Positions 1 through 8,703 of a DNA stretch of 64,000 nt are shown here, piece after piece. The notes under the pieces were generated by a model that saw only the letters and a list, made by a program, of their open reading frames with translations, did not search any database and was not told where the DNA came from. The stretch's first letter is position 1. Every line of letters begins with the position of its first letter. The translations under genes and the position numbers were made by a program. This stretch comes from Variovorax sp. KK3 (GTDB lineage Bacteria > Pseudomonadota > Gammaproteobacteria > Burkholderiales > Burkholderiaceae_C). Location: positions 62,001 through 126,000 of the forward strand of contig NZ_LYVO01000008.1 in the NCBI RefSeq assembly GCF_001984055.1, read 5' to 3'.

Positions 1-260
1 CGGTAGCGCTGCGCGGCGTGCAGCAGGGCCATGTCGAGGGCGTGCGTCTCGCCTTCCATCACCTCGCTGGCCAGCAGCACGAACAGCAGCAGGAGCAGCA
101 CGACCGAGAGCCCCGCGATCAGCGGCGCCGCGAGCGAGCGCAGCGCGCCGATGTGGCGCAGGCCCAGGCGCTCGAAGCCTTTGGGCCGCCGCGGCGGACG
201 CGCCTCCCCCGGGTGCGTGGACGGTCGGGGATGATGGGTCGGGCGGTGGTGGGTGGTCAC
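1..260 (-). CDS. PAP2-superfamily phosphatase, N-terminal part (truncated by window edge)
   Basis: The minus strand reads from a GTG at 260 into the left edge without a stop, giving about 86 residues. The first ~35 residues are rich in His, Pro and Arg and probably cytoplasmic. A hydrophobic segment of about 20 residues follows (AAPLIAGLSVVLLLLLFVLL), then SEVMEGETHALDMALLHA. The E-x-x-E-G-x-T-x-x-x-D arrangement after a first membrane helix is typical of the N-terminus of bacterial membrane PAP2 phosphatases, before the KxxxxxxRP catalytic motifs, which lie outside the window. The expected role is removal of phosphate from a lipid or polyprenyl phosphate at the membrane. The GTG start lacks a clear Shine-Dalgarno, so the true start could differ. 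It is divergent from the KaiC-like gene. Confidence 0.6.
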   Translation of the reverse strand, partial: MTTHHRPTHHPRPSTHPGEARPPRRPKGFERLGLRHIGALRSLAAPLIAGLSVVLLLLLFVLLASEVMEGETHALDMALLHAAQRY

Positions 261-262
261 GA

Positions 263-283
263 GGCAGAGGGCAGAGGGCAGAG
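263..283. repeat. Three tandem copies of a 7-mer (GGCAGAG)
   Basis: Three exact head-to-tail copies of GGCAGAG lie just upstream of the divergent PAP2-like gene. The rest of the gap up to 490 shows no other structure except a GGAG Shine-Dalgarno just before the KaiC-like start. The meaning is unknown; it could be a simple slippage repeat. Confidence 0.6.
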
Positions 284-490
284 GGGCGCTGGCGACGGGC
301 CAGTGTCCACGGAAGGGCGCAGCCGCGCAACGGCATGCGCCCTGGATGGACGAGGCCATCGGAAATCGGACCATCGCTCCGCGGGAAAGCACCCTACAAC
401 CAGTGCCGCGCGTGAAGGCTAGATTCCGACTACGCTGGCGCTGCGATTTCTCGTCGCACCCAAGTCGGCGTCAATCACTGCGGAGAAGCA

Positions 491-2014
491 ATGAATACGA
501 CACAACCGCCCCAGAGCGGCGAGGAAGAGAAGGAAGAACCCGTGCTCAAGTCGACCGGCGTGCCTGGCCTGGACGACGTGCTCGGCGGCGGCCTGTCAGC
601 CGATCGGCTCTACCTGCTCGAAGGCCAGCCTGGTGCCGGCAAGACCACGATCGCCATCCAGTTCCTGCTGGAGGGCGCGGCGCGCGGCGAGCCGGTGCTG
701 TACGTGACCTTGTCCGAAACCAAGGTCGAACTGCTCGACGTGGCGCGCTCCCATGGGTGGAAGATGGACGGCATCGACGTGCGCGAGATGCTGCCGACGT
801 CCACCGCGCTCGAGCCCGACGAGCAGTACACGATGTTCCACCCCTCCGAAGTGGAACTCGGCGAGACCACGGTCAGGCTTCTGGCCGACGTCGACGCCAT
901 CAAGCCCGCCCGCGTGGTGTTCGATTCACTGTCGGAACTGCGCCTGCTGGCCGGCAGCTCGCTGCGTTACCGGCGTCAGATCCTGGCGCTCAAGCAGTTC
1001 TTCGCCGGGCGGCATTGCACCGTGCTGCTGCTCGACGACCTGACCGCGGCGGGCCAGGACCTGCAGGTGCAGAGCATCGCGCATGCGGTCATTCGCCTGG
1101 AACAGATCAACCCCGACTACGGCAACTCGCGGCGCCGGATGGTCGTGACCAAGTACCGCGGCCGCGAATTCCGCGCCGGCTATCACGATTACAAGATCGT
1201 GCGTGGCGGCCTGGCCGTGTTCCCGCGGCTGGTGGCGGCCGAGCATCGGCCGCCGTTGACGCAGACCCGCATTCCCAGTGGCCTGACGGCGCTCGACGAG
1301 CTGTTGGGCGGCGGCATCGAAAAGGGCACCAGCACGCTCTTCGTGGGCGCACCGGGCACTGGCAAATCGACTGTGGCTGCGCAGTTCGCGCTGGCGGCCG
1401 CCAAGCGCGGCGAGTGCTCGGCGCTCTTCATCTTCGACGAGAGCGTCAGCACGCTGCGCACGCGCTGCGCCGGCCTGGGCATGGACCTGGGGCCTTACAT
1501 CGATTCGGGCCTCATCCGGCCGCGGCAGGTGGATCCGGCCGAGCTGTCGCCCGGCGAACTGGTGCACGAGATCCGAGAGGCGGTGTCGGTGCACAACGCC
1601 GCCGTGGTGGTGATCGACAGCCTCAACGGCTACCTGAATGCCATGCCCGACGAGCGCTTCCTGATCGTCCAGCTGCATGAACTGCTCACCTACCTCGGAC
1701 AGGCGGGCGTGGCGACGATGATGGTCGGCGCGCACCACGGTCTGATCGGCTCGCAGATGCAGGCGCCGGTCGATGCCAGCTACCTCGCGGACTCCGTGGT
1801 GCTGCTGCGCTACTACGAGTACGACGGCGAGGTGCGGCAGGCGATCTCGGTCGTCAAGAAGCGCGGCGGTGCGCACGAGCGGACGATTCGCAGTTTCCAC
1901 ATGGGCAGCTACGGCATCCAGGTCGGGCCCCCGCTGCGCAACTTTCGCGGCGTTCTCACCGGCGTGCCGATTCCCGTCGGGCCGGTCACTGGCATGGATG
2001 CATCCGAATCGTGA
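491..2014 (+). CDS. KaiC-like double-domain RecA-fold ATPase
   Basis: The 507-residue protein contains two KaiC-type ATPase domains. The first Walker A is G45-QPGAGK-T52 and the second is G286-APGTGK-S293. Each domain begins with the family signature in which a G-L-D-(D/E)-(L/V)-L-G-G-G element precedes the nucleotide site. Length matches cyanobacterial KaiC (about 519 residues). The carboxylates after the third strand of each domain (LSET in the first, DESV in the second) sit where KaiC has its catalytic Glu pair. No KaiA or KaiB is nearby, so a clock role is not implied. Non-cyanobacterial KaiC homologues are linked to stress and signalling. The start follows a GGAG Shine-Dalgarno. Its TGA overlaps the GTG start of the next gene, so the two products are probably made together and may interact. 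Confidence 0.9.
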   Translation: MNTTQPPQSGEEEKEEPVLKSTGVPGLDDVLGGGLSADRLYLLEGQPGAGKTTIAIQFLLEGAARGEPVLYVTLSETKVELLDVARSHGWKMDGIDVREMLPTSTALEPDEQYTMFHPSEVELGETTVRLLADVDAIKPARVVFDSLSELRLLAGSSLRYRRQILALKQFFAGRHCTVLLLDDLTAAGQDLQVQSIAHAVIRLEQINPDYGNSRRRMVVTKYRGREFRAGYHDYKIVRGGLAVFPRLVAAEHRPPLTQTRIPSGLTALDELLGGGIEKGTSTLFVGAPGTGKSTVAAQFALAAAKRGECSALFIFDESVSTLRTRCAGLGMDLGPYIDSGLIRPRQVDPAELSPGELVHEIREAVSVHNAAVVVIDSLNGYLNAMPDERFLIVQLHELLTYLGQAGVATMMVGAHHGLIGSQMQAPVDASYLADSVVLLRYYEYDGEVRQAISVVKKRGGAHERTIRSFHMGSYGIQVGPPLRNFRGVLTGVPIPVGPVTGMDASES

Positions 2015-3555
2015 GCAACAGCCGCACGCCGTCGCCCCTGGAACAGCGCGTTCTGCTGCGTGCGGCGACGACGCGCGACGCCCAGATGGCCAGCGCGGTG
2101 CTGGAGCGCGCCGAATTCCTTCCGCATGCCTGCGAGAGCGTAGCGGACCTGGTGCACGAACTCGAACGCGGCGCAGGCGCGCTGCTGCTGGCCGAAGAGG
2201 TGATGGGCGCGGACGAGATGGCCGCGCTGACCGCTGCGCTGGGCCAGCAGCCGCCCTGGTCCGACCTGCCCATGCTCGTATTGGCGCGGCAGGGTGCCAA
2301 TTCACGGGCCATCGCGCACGTGATGGAGGAGTTCGTCAACGTCACCGTCATCGAGCGGCCGATGCGCGTGGCCGCGCTGGTGAGCGCCGTGCGCACTGCG
2401 CTGCGGGCACGGCGCCGCCAGTACGAGATGCGCAACCTGCTCGAGGGCCTGCGCGAGGCCGACCAGCGCAAGACCGAGTTTCTGGCGACGCTGGCTCATG
2501 AGCTGCGCAACCCGCTGGCGCCGCTGGGCACCGCTCTGGCGCTGCTGACGCGCAAGAAGCCGCCGGCGGAAGAGGCGGTGAAGTACTACGAGCTGATGGC
2601 CCGGCAGGTCGAGCACATGGTGCGGCTGGTCAACGACCTGATGGAGGTGTCGCGCATCACGCGCGGCAAGATCGAACTGCACCGTGCGCCGGTGCTGCTC
2701 GACGCGGTGATCGACGATGCGGTCGAGTTCAGCCGGCCGTTGCTGGAGCGCGCCGGGCACCGGCTGGACATCGAGCCGGCCGGCGAGCCGCTGGTGGTGA
2801 GCGGCGATGCGGTGCGGCTGACGCAGGTCTTCTCGAACCTGTTGAACAACGCGGCCAAGTACACGCCGCCCGGCGGCCGCATCGGGTTGACGGCGCGGCA
2901 CGAAGGGGCCCAGGCCGTGATCGCCGTCAGCGACACGGGCACCGGCCTGGCGCCGGAGATGCTCAAGTCGATCTTCGACATGTTCGTGCAAGTCAGCGGC
3001 ACCGCGCGTGACGCGCAGGGCGGGCTGGGCATCGGGCTCACGCTGGTGCGCAGCCTGGTCGAACTGCACGGCGGCAGCGTCGAGGCCGCCAGCGAGGGCC
3101 TGGATCGTGGCGCCACCTTCACCGTGCGCCTGCCCTTGTCCAAGTCCATGCCCGCCGCCGGCCGGCGCGCGCGGGGCTCGCAGGACAACAACCATGCGAG
3201 CGCGCTCGAAGCCACCGTGCTGGTGGTGGACGACAACCGCGACGCGGCCGACAGCCTGGCCGAGCTGCTGGGGTCGATGGGCGCCAGCACGCTGGTGGCC
3301 TACGGCGGCGAAGAGGCGCTGACGCTGTCGCGCGACCACGCGGTGGACATCGCGGTGCTCGACATCGGCATGCCCGGCATGGACGGCTGCGACCTCGCGC
3401 GGCACCTGCGCGCCGCGCCGGGCGGCGGGCAGCTCAAGCTGATCGCGCTGACCGGCTGGGGCCAGCGCGGCGACCGCGAACGCATCGCGGCGGCCGGCTT
3501 CGACCATCACCTGCTGAAGCCACTGAACCTGCCGGAGTTCATGGGGCTGCTGTAG
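2011..3555 (+). CDS. Hybrid sensor histidine kinase with C-terminal receiver domain
   Basis: The 514-residue protein starts at a GTG overlapping the stop of the KaiC-like gene. Residues 1-135 resemble a receiver fold without an obvious phospho-acceptor site (pseudo-receiver). A helical linker leads to a HisKA domain with H163 in the motif FLATLAHELRNPLAP. A HATPase domain follows (N box around LNNAAKYTPPGG, G1 DTGTG, G2 GLGIGL). Residues 402-514 form a true receiver with D407/D408, phospho-acceptor D451 (VLDIGMPGMDG) and K503. No transmembrane helix is visible, so it is a soluble kinase. The KaiC-like ATPase is the most likely source or modulator of its input signal. The output partner is unknown and no response regulator gene is adjacent. 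Confidence 0.9.
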   Translation: MSNSRTPSPLEQRVLLRAATTRDAQMASAVLERAEFLPHACESVADLVHELERGAGALLLAEEVMGADEMAALTAALGQQPPWSDLPMLVLARQGANSRAIAHVMEEFVNVTVIERPMRVAALVSAVRTALRARRRQYEMRNLLEGLREADQRKTEFLATLAHELRNPLAPLGTALALLTRKKPPAEEAVKYYELMARQVEHMVRLVNDLMEVSRITRGKIELHRAPVLLDAVIDDAVEFSRPLLERAGHRLDIEPAGEPLVVSGDAVRLTQVFSNLLNNAAKYTPPGGRIGLTARHEGAQAVIAVSDTGTGLAPEMLKSIFDMFVQVSGTARDAQGGLGIGLTLVRSLVELHGGSVEAASEGLDRGATFTVRLPLSKSMPAAGRRARGSQDNNHASALEATVLVVDDNRDAADSLAELLGSMGASTLVAYGGEEALTLSRDHAVDIAVLDIGMPGMDGCDLARHLRAAPGGGQLKLIALTGWGQRGDRERIAAAGFDHHLLKPLNLPEFMGLL

Positions 3556-3578
3556 CCGCCCCGATGTCCGGCACGCGT

Positions 3579-3896
3579 TCACTCCGGCAGCGTCGTGCCC
3601 CGGTACTCCGCGAGTTCGGTGCGGCGGAATTCGCCGGCGGGAATGCGCTGGTCGGGCAGGTCGGGGAAGTTCGCGACGATGTCGCCGCGCTCGCGCTTCC
3701 AGCAGCCCTGCACCGCGCCCTGGCCCCACCAGCTGAGGTAGGCGACACGGGCCGGCGCCTCGCAGGCACCGCGCGCGTCGGTCAGGCTCATGGTGTCGAA
3801 GTCGGCGCCGTTGGTGGTGAAGAGGATGGCCGGCGGCGAATCGCAGGCGGCGATGCACAGGCAGGCAGCCAGTGCGCTGGCGTGAAGAATCTTCAT
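3579..3896 (-). CDS. Small predicted lipoprotein of unknown function
   Basis: The 105-residue product begins MKILHASALAACLCIAAC-D. Residues 1-18 form a short signal peptide with a lipobox (I-A-A-C) and Asp at +2, which in enteric rules favours inner-membrane retention. The mature part has two further Cys (in GACEAP and GCWKRE) and a short acidic, Pro-rich tail; a disulfide is possible. I do not recognise the family. The start at 3896 is preferred over longer frame extensions because it directly precedes the signal peptide and follows a GGGAG Shine-Dalgarno. It converges with the histidine kinase gene and lies upstream of nothing obviously related. Confidence 0.75.
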   Translation of the reverse strand: MKILHASALAACLCIAACDSPPAILFTTNGADFDTMSLTDARGACEAPARVAYLSWWGQGAVQGCWKRERGDIVANFPDLPDQRIPAGEFRRTELAEYRGTTLPE

Positions 3897-4002
3897 GGTC
3901 TTTGCTCCCTCGCGGCCGAACACGACGCGGCCGCGCGAAGCCATTGGAAGCGGCCGCCGCGGCGCCGTCATCCTCCGCGCGGATGAGGAAGCCGGGGCGC
4001 CC

Positions 4003-5061
4003 TCAGCCGACCGCCACGCCCACCTTCGCGCCGGCCGCGACGATCTCGCCCCAGGTTGCGTCGTCGATCCAGATGCCCTCGCGCTCCCGCGCGGCGCGCG
4101 CCTTGCGCTCGGGCTCGCCGGCGATCTGCACGCCCTCGAAGCCCTGGCCCGGCGGGCTCTGGCGCAGCCAGTCGACGAAGGCACGGGCTTCCTGTTCGAA
4201 GGCGACCTGCGTGCCCAGGCGGGCCGGGTCGATCACGATCGCCAGCATGCCGTTGAGCACCGTGCGCGCGTTGTCGGCCGGCCGGTGCCAGGTGCCGCTG
4301 CCGGTGAGCGCGCCGCCGAGCAGCTCGCAGGCGACGGCCATGCCGTAGCCCTTGTGCTCGCCGAAGGTCATGAGCGCGCCGAACAGGCCGTTGCCTTGCG
4401 GCACGACGACCACGCCGGGGTCGTCGGTGGGCGCGCCTTGCTCGTCGATCAGGTAGCCGGGCGGCACGCGCTCGCCCTTGTTGTGGGCCACGCGCATCTT
4501 GCCCTGCGCGACCCGGCTGGTCGCGTAGTCGAGCACGAAGGGTTGTTCGCCCTGGATGGGGATGCCGATGCAGCACGGGTTGGTGCCGAAGCGCCCGTCG
4601 CCACCGCCCCAGGGCGCGACGACCGGGCGCGATAGCACGTTGACGAAGTGCATGGCCACCAGCCCCTGCGCGGTCGCCATTTCTGCGAAGTGGCCGATGC
4701 GGCCCAGGTGGTGCGCATTGGCCAGCGAGAGCACGCAGGTGCCGTGCTGCTTCGCGCGCTCGATGGCGAGTTCCATGGCCTGGACACCGACGATCTGGCC
4801 GTAGCCACGTTGACCGTCGAGCGAGAGCATGGGGCCGGCGTCGAGGTTGATCTTGACGGCGGCGTTGGGCTTCAGGCCGCCTTCGGCCGCGGCCTCGACA
4901 TAGCGCGGCACCATGCCGACGCCGTGCGAATCGTGGCCGCTGAGGTTGGCGAGCACGAGGTTGTCGGCGACCTGCTGCGCCTCGGCGGGCGTGCTGCCGG
5001 TGCCGGCAATGATGGCGGCGACCTGGGTACGGAGGAGGGGGGCTTGGATGGTTTGAGGCAT
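4003..5061 (-). CDS. Ldh-family NAD(P)-dependent 2-hydroxyacid dehydrogenase (malate/L-lactate/sulfolactate type)
   Basis: The 352-residue protein belongs to the type-2 malate/L-lactate dehydrogenase fold (YlbC/MdhII/ComC family), unrelated to classical Rossmann lactate dehydrogenase. The conserved N-terminal GHDSHGVG (D44-S45-H46-G47) supplies the catalytic His. Central segments such as VAPWGGGDGRFGTNP and the C-terminal GHKGYGMA-like stretch are typical. The start at 5061 (MPQTI) is preferred to the upstream in-frame codon at 5103 because the latter would translate a palindromic repeat. It is the last gene of the minus-strand sugar-acid operon. Its likely role is oxidation of an intermediate or of L-lactate/L-malate released by the pathway; the exact substrate cannot be read from the sequence. 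Confidence 0.85.
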   Translation of the reverse strand: MPQTIQAPLLRTQVAAIIAGTGSTPAEAQQVADNLVLANLSGHDSHGVGMVPRYVEAAAEGGLKPNAAVKINLDAGPMLSLDGQRGYGQIVGVQAMELAIERAKQHGTCVLSLANAHHLGRIGHFAEMATAQGLVAMHFVNVLSRPVVAPWGGGDGRFGTNPCCIGIPIQGEQPFVLDYATSRVAQGKMRVAHNKGERVPPGYLIDEQGAPTDDPGVVVVPQGNGLFGALMTFGEHKGYGMAVACELLGGALTGSGTWHRPADNARTVLNGMLAIVIDPARLGTQVAFEQEARAFVDWLRQSPPGQGFEGVQIAGEPERKARAAREREGIWIDDATWGEIVAAGAKVGVAVG

Positions 5062-5089
5062 GGCGATTCGTCTTTGCTTAGGGATCTTG

Positions 5090-5115
5090 CTCCCTCTCCC
5101 CAAGGGGAGAGGGAG
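5090..5115. repeat. REP-like palindrome, copy 1
   Basis: Perfect inverted repeat with 12-bp arms (CTCCCTCTCCCC and its complement) and an AA loop. It lies in the 63-bp gap between the UxaA-type gene and the Ldh gene of the same operon. It shares the core CCCTCTCCC/GGGAGAGGG with four other intergenic copies in the window. On the transcript it would form a strong hairpin that could stabilise or end upstream mRNA. Confidence 0.85.
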
Positions 5116-5124
5116 TTGACCGGA

Positions 5125-6651
5125 TCACATCACGGCGCCCACCTGCCAAGGCACGAACTCGTTCTGCCCGTACCCATGCTTCTCGCTCTTGCTCGGCGCC
5201 CCCGACGCGGTCGCCAGCACCAGCTCGAAAATGCGCTGCCCCATCTCCTGGATCGACACCGCCCCTTCGACGATCTCGCCGCAGTTGATGTCCATGTCTT
5301 CCTCCTGCCGCTGCCACAGCGCCGAGTTGGTCGCGAGCTTCAGCGACGGCGAGGGCGCGCAACCATAGGCCGAGCCGCGCCCGGTGGTGAAGCAGATCAT
5401 GTTGGCGCCGCCCGCCACCTGGCCGGTGGCGCTCACCGGGTCGTAGCCCGGCGTGTCCATGTAGACGAAGCCGTGCGCGCGCACCGGCTCTGCGTATTCG
5501 TACACCGCCTCGAGGTTGCTGGTGCCGCCCTTGGCCACCGCGCCCAGGCTCTTCTCGAGGATGGTGGTCAGCCCGCCGGCCTTGTTGCCGGGCGAGGGGT
5601 TGTTGTTCATCTCGCCTTCGTTGATCTCGGTGTAGTGCTCCCACCAGCGGATGCGCTCGACCAGCTTCTCGCCGACCTCGCGCCGCACCGCGCGGCGCGT
5701 GAGCAGGTGCTCGGCGCCGTAGACCTCGGGCGTTTCAGAAAGGATGGCGGTGCCGCCGTGCGCCACCAGCAGGTCGACTGCCGCGCCTAGCGCCGGGTTG
5801 GCGCTGATGCCCGAATAGCCGTCGGAGCCGCCGCACTGCAGGCCGATGGTGATGTGCTCCGCACTGCAGGGCTCGCGCTTCACCGCGTTCGCGCGCGGCA
5901 GCATCTCGTTGATGAGCGCCACGCCTTTCTCGACCGTCTTGCGCGTGCCGCCCGTGTCCTGGATGTTGAAGACGCGCAGGTTCTCGCCCTCGCGCAGGTT
6001 GCCGGTGGAAAGCCAGGCGTTGATCTGGTTGGCCTCGCAGCCCAGGCCCACCACCAGCACGGCCGCGAAGTTGGCGTGCGTGGCATAGCCCGTGAGGGTG
6101 CGCTCCAGCAGCTGCATGCCCATGCCTTGCGTGTCCATGCCGCAGCCGGTGCCGTGGGTGAGCGCGACCACGCCATCGACGTTCGGGTAGGCGGCCAGCG
6201 CCTGCGGGTTGGTCTGGCGCGAGAAGTGGTCGGCGATGGCGCGCGCCGCGGTGGCCGAGCAGTTGACGCTGGTCAGCACGCCGATGTAGTTGCGCGTCGC
6301 CACGCGGCCGTCGGCCCGCACGATGCCCATGAAGCTGGCCTCGCGCCGCGCGGGCGCCGGCTTCACGTCGGCGCCGAAGGCGTAGTCGCGCTCGAAGTGG
6401 CCCTTGTCCGGCCCCATGTCGAGGTTGTGCGTGTGCACGTGCTCGCCGGGCGAAATGGCGCGGCTCGCGAAGCCGATGATCTGGTTGTAGCGGCGCACCG
6501 GGTCGCCCTGGGCGATGGCGCGCACCGCGACCTTGTGGCCGGGCGGGACCAGGCCGCGCGTGGTCACGCCTTCGATCTGCGTGCCGCCGACGAGCTGGGC
6601 GCGTGCGATCACCACGTCGTCGGCGGGGTGGAGGCGTATGAAGGGGTTCAT
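5125..6651 (-). CDS. UxaA-family (altronate/galactarate-type) dehydratase
   Basis: The 508-residue protein has the small N-terminal SAF-like domain (about residues 1-85, starting MNPFIRLHPADDVVIA) followed by the large UxaA/GarD catalytic domain. Recognisable family segments are NYIGVLTSVNCSATAAR, THGTGCGMDT, VGLGCEANQI, GLQCGGSDGYSG and a C-terminal EEDMDINCG. The conserved Cys in NCSATA, GTGCG, GLGCE and LQCGG fit the iron-dependent dehydratase site. Family members remove water from sugar acids such as D-altronate and D-galactarate to give 2-keto-3-deoxy acids. Here the enzyme sits in one operon with a TRAP importer and opposite two SDR dehydrogenases and an FAH hydrolase, which suggests it starts a non-phosphorylating sugar-acid route. 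The exact substrate is unknown. Confidence 0.88.
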   Translation of the reverse strand: MNPFIRLHPADDVVIARAQLVGGTQIEGVTTRGLVPPGHKVAVRAIAQGDPVRRYNQIIGFASRAISPGEHVHTHNLDMGPDKGHFERDYAFGADVKPAPARREASFMGIVRADGRVATRNYIGVLTSVNCSATAARAIADHFSRQTNPQALAAYPNVDGVVALTHGTGCGMDTQGMGMQLLERTLTGYATHANFAAVLVVGLGCEANQINAWLSTGNLREGENLRVFNIQDTGGTRKTVEKGVALINEMLPRANAVKREPCSAEHITIGLQCGGSDGYSGISANPALGAAVDLLVAHGGTAILSETPEVYGAEHLLTRRAVRREVGEKLVERIRWWEHYTEINEGEMNNNPSPGNKAGGLTTILEKSLGAVAKGGTSNLEAVYEYAEPVRAHGFVYMDTPGYDPVSATGQVAGGANMICFTTGRGSAYGCAPSPSLKLATNSALWQRQEEDMDINCGEIVEGAVSIQEMGQRIFELVLATASGAPSKSEKHGYGQNEFVPWQVGAVM

Positions 6652-6670
6652 CGTGTGTCTTTCGTTGTCG

Positions 6671-6698
6671 GGGCTCAGGGCTCAGGGCTCAGGGCTGA
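6671..6698. repeat. Four tandem copies of a 7-mer (GGGCTCA)
   Basis: Three perfect GGGCTCA units and one GGGCTGA lie head to tail between the TRAP large-permease gene and the UxaA-type gene. The unit length equals that of the repeat at 263-283 but the sequence is unrelated. It is probably a slippage-prone simple repeat in a short operon gap. Confidence 0.75.
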
Positions 6699-6711
6699 GC
6701 GGGCACGGGGC

Positions 6712-8106
6712 TCACTGCATCAGCTTGGGCAGCCACAGCACGGTGGCCGGCCAGTAGGTGATGACGATCAGGCTCAGCAGCAGCGGCACCAGCCAGGGCA
6801 ATATCGCCATCGTCGTGCGCTCGATGCTCAGGTTGGCGATGCGCGCCAGCACGAAGAGCACCATGCCCATCGGCGGGTGCAGCACGCCGATCATCAGGTT
6901 GAGCACCATCACGACGCCGAAGTGCACCGGGTCGATGCCGAGCTGGTTCGAAATGGGCAGCAGGATGGGCACGAGGATGGTGATGGCCGCGGTCGTCTCC
7001 AGGAAGCATCCTACGAACAGCATCAGCAGGTTGGCGAGCAGCAAAAATACCCACGGCTCCTTCGTGAAATTGAGCACCCAGGTCGCGATGTCGGCCGTCA
7101 CGCCGGTGGCGGTGAGCATCCAGCCGAAGATCGATGCGGCGGCCACGATGAAGAGCACGGTGGACGTCGACTCCACCGTCTCGATGCAGACCTTGACGAA
7201 CATCTTCCAGCTGAGCGACCGGTACCAGAAGAAGCCCAGCACCATCGCCCAGATGCAGGCCGCGATGGCGCCCTCGGTGGCGGTGAAGACGCCGGTGGCC
7301 ATGCCGCCGATGAGCAGCACCGGCGTCATGATGGGCAGCACGGCCTCGAACTTGAACATGCGGTCGGCCGCGAAGAGCAGCACCAGCGCCACGCCCACGG
7401 CCGGCTGCGCGGGCAGCCCGAGCTTGTCGACGGCCAGGTACAGCAGCGTCGGCCAGGCGCAGACCACGAGCAGCTCGACCAGCGCCTTCATCACGCGCGG
7501 CCCGTTGAACTTGATGTCCGCGCCCCAGCCGTTCTTGTGGGCGTAGTAGGCCACCGTGAGCATCATCAGGATGGTCATGATGGCGCCCGGCATCAGGCCC
7601 GCGATGAAGAGCGCGCCGACCGACACGTTGGCCATCATCGCGTAGATCACGAAGGGCAGGCTGGGCGGGATGATCGGGCCCAGCGTGGCCGAGGCGGCCG
7701 TCACGCCCACGGCGAACTCGGCCGAATAGCCGTGCTCCTTCATGGCCTTGATCTCGATGGTGCCCAGCCCCGCCGCGTCGGCGATGGCGGTGCCGCTCAT
7801 GCCCGAGAAGATCACCGAGCCGAGGATGTTGACGTGGCCCAGTCCGCCGCGCATCCAGCCCACCAGCGCCAGCGCGAAGTTGTAGATGCGGTTGGTGATG
7901 CCGGCGTTGTTCATCAGGTTGCCGGCCAGGATGAAGAAGGGCACGGCCAGCAGCGGAAAGCTGTCGATGCCGCTGACCATGCGGTGGATGACGACGAAGG
8001 AGGGCAGGTTGCCCGACCACAGGATGTAGACCAGCGACGCGCCGGCCATGGCCACCGCGATCGGCAGGCCGGCGCTCATGAGGACGAGGAATGCGATCTT
8101 GAGCAT
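6712..8106 (-). CDS. TRAP transporter large permease (DctM type)
   Basis: The 464-residue protein is strongly hydrophobic with about 12 membrane segments. DctM signatures include GMSGTAIADAAGLGTIEI, LGPIIPPSLPFVIYA and LFVGCFLETTAAITILVPIL, and the C-terminus has GVLHPPMGMVLFVLARIA. It forms the sodium-driven channel subunit of a tripartite ATP-independent importer in the inner membrane. The 30-bp gap to the small subunit gene and shared strand place it in the same operon as dctQ-, dctP- and uxaA-like genes. Context suggests sugar-acid import. It is slightly longer than many DctM proteins (about 425-430), with the extra length in a central loop. Confidence 0.93.
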   Translation of the reverse strand: MLKIAFLVLMSAGLPIAVAMAGASLVYILWSGNLPSFVVIHRMVSGIDSFPLLAVPFFILAGNLMNNAGITNRIYNFALALVGWMRGGLGHVNILGSVIFSGMSGTAIADAAGLGTIEIKAMKEHGYSAEFAVGVTAASATLGPIIPPSLPFVIYAMMANVSVGALFIAGLMPGAIMTILMMLTVAYYAHKNGWGADIKFNGPRVMKALVELLVVCAWPTLLYLAVDKLGLPAQPAVGVALVLLFAADRMFKFEAVLPIMTPVLLIGGMATGVFTATEGAIAACIWAMVLGFFWYRSLSWKMFVKVCIETVESTSTVLFIVAAASIFGWMLTATGVTADIATWVLNFTKEPWVFLLLANLLMLFVGCFLETTAAITILVPILLPISNQLGIDPVHFGVVMVLNLMIGVLHPPMGMVLFVLARIANLSIERTTMAILPWLVPLLLSLIVITYWPATVLWLPKLMQ

Positions 8107-8136
8107 GCTTCTTGTTGTGGTCGTTGGGGGCGCGGA

Positions 8137-8703
8137 TCAGCGGTCGGCCATCGTGGTCTCGGGCCGCTCCAGCACGCAGTAGCCGCGCCGCCAGTGCTGC
8201 ACCGACACCTGCACCGAGCGCACCAGCATGGCCGCGAAGCCGAACAGGCAGACGCCGTAGACGATGTTCATCGGCAGGTCGACGATGGTCATGTTGGCGC
8301 TGTTGCCGATCTTCATCATCATCTGCACCGTCATCACCACCGCGGCGACGAAGAACAGCGTGCGCAGCAGGTCCACCGCGATGCCCAGCGCGCGGCCCAT
8401 CGCCTTGGGCATGTGGCGGTAGAAGAAGTCGACCTGGATGTGGTTGTTCTTGGTCACGCCGACGGCCGCGCCGACGAACACCACGCCGATCAGCAGGTAG
8501 CGCGCGATCTCCTCGGTCCAGGCGGCCGAGTCGTTGAACACGTAGCGCGTGACGAACTGGTAGAGCACCGTCAGGCCCAGCAGCCAGAAGATGCCCAGCG
8601 CGATCCACGCCTCGAAGCTGGTGCCGGAGAGGTCCACCGCCTCGTCGGTGGCGTGGAACTCCCCGTCGTCGCCGACCAGCTTGTCGCTTGCCGCGTTTTC
8701 CAT
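8137..8703 (-). CDS. TRAP transporter small permease (DctQ type)
   Basis: The 188-residue protein has a soluble N-terminal tail of about 30 residues and four membrane segments. The DctQ-typical motifs are RYVFNDSAAWTEEIARYLLIG and VTKNNHIQVDFFY-like (basic residues and NxHI after helix 2). It pairs with DctM as the small membrane subunit. The ATG at 8703 overlaps the TGA of the dctP-like gene (TGATG), which fixes the start and indicates translational coupling. Confidence 0.9.
   Translation of the reverse strand: MENAASDKLVGDDGEFHATDEAVDLSGTSFEAWIALGIFWLLGLTVLYQFVTRYVFNDSAAWTEEIARYLLIGVVFVGAAVGVTKNNHIQVDFFYRHMPKAMGRALGIAVDLLRTLFFVAAVVMTVQMMMKIGNSANMTIVDLPMNIVYGVCLFGFAAMLVRSVQVSVQHWRRGYCVLERPETTMADR

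Noticed and set aside
263..283. CRISPR-like or phase-variation repeat
   Set aside because: Only three 7-base units without spacers, outside a coding frame that could be shown to vary; likewise 6671-6698.
491..2014. KaiC-like protein as evidence of a circadian clock
   Set aside because: KaiA and KaiB are absent from the window, and KaiC homologues are widespread in bacteria without clocks.
5062..5103. Longer start for the Ldh-type dehydrogenase
   Set aside because: The extension would translate the REP-like palindrome and has no family similarity; MPQTI at 5061 fits the family start.
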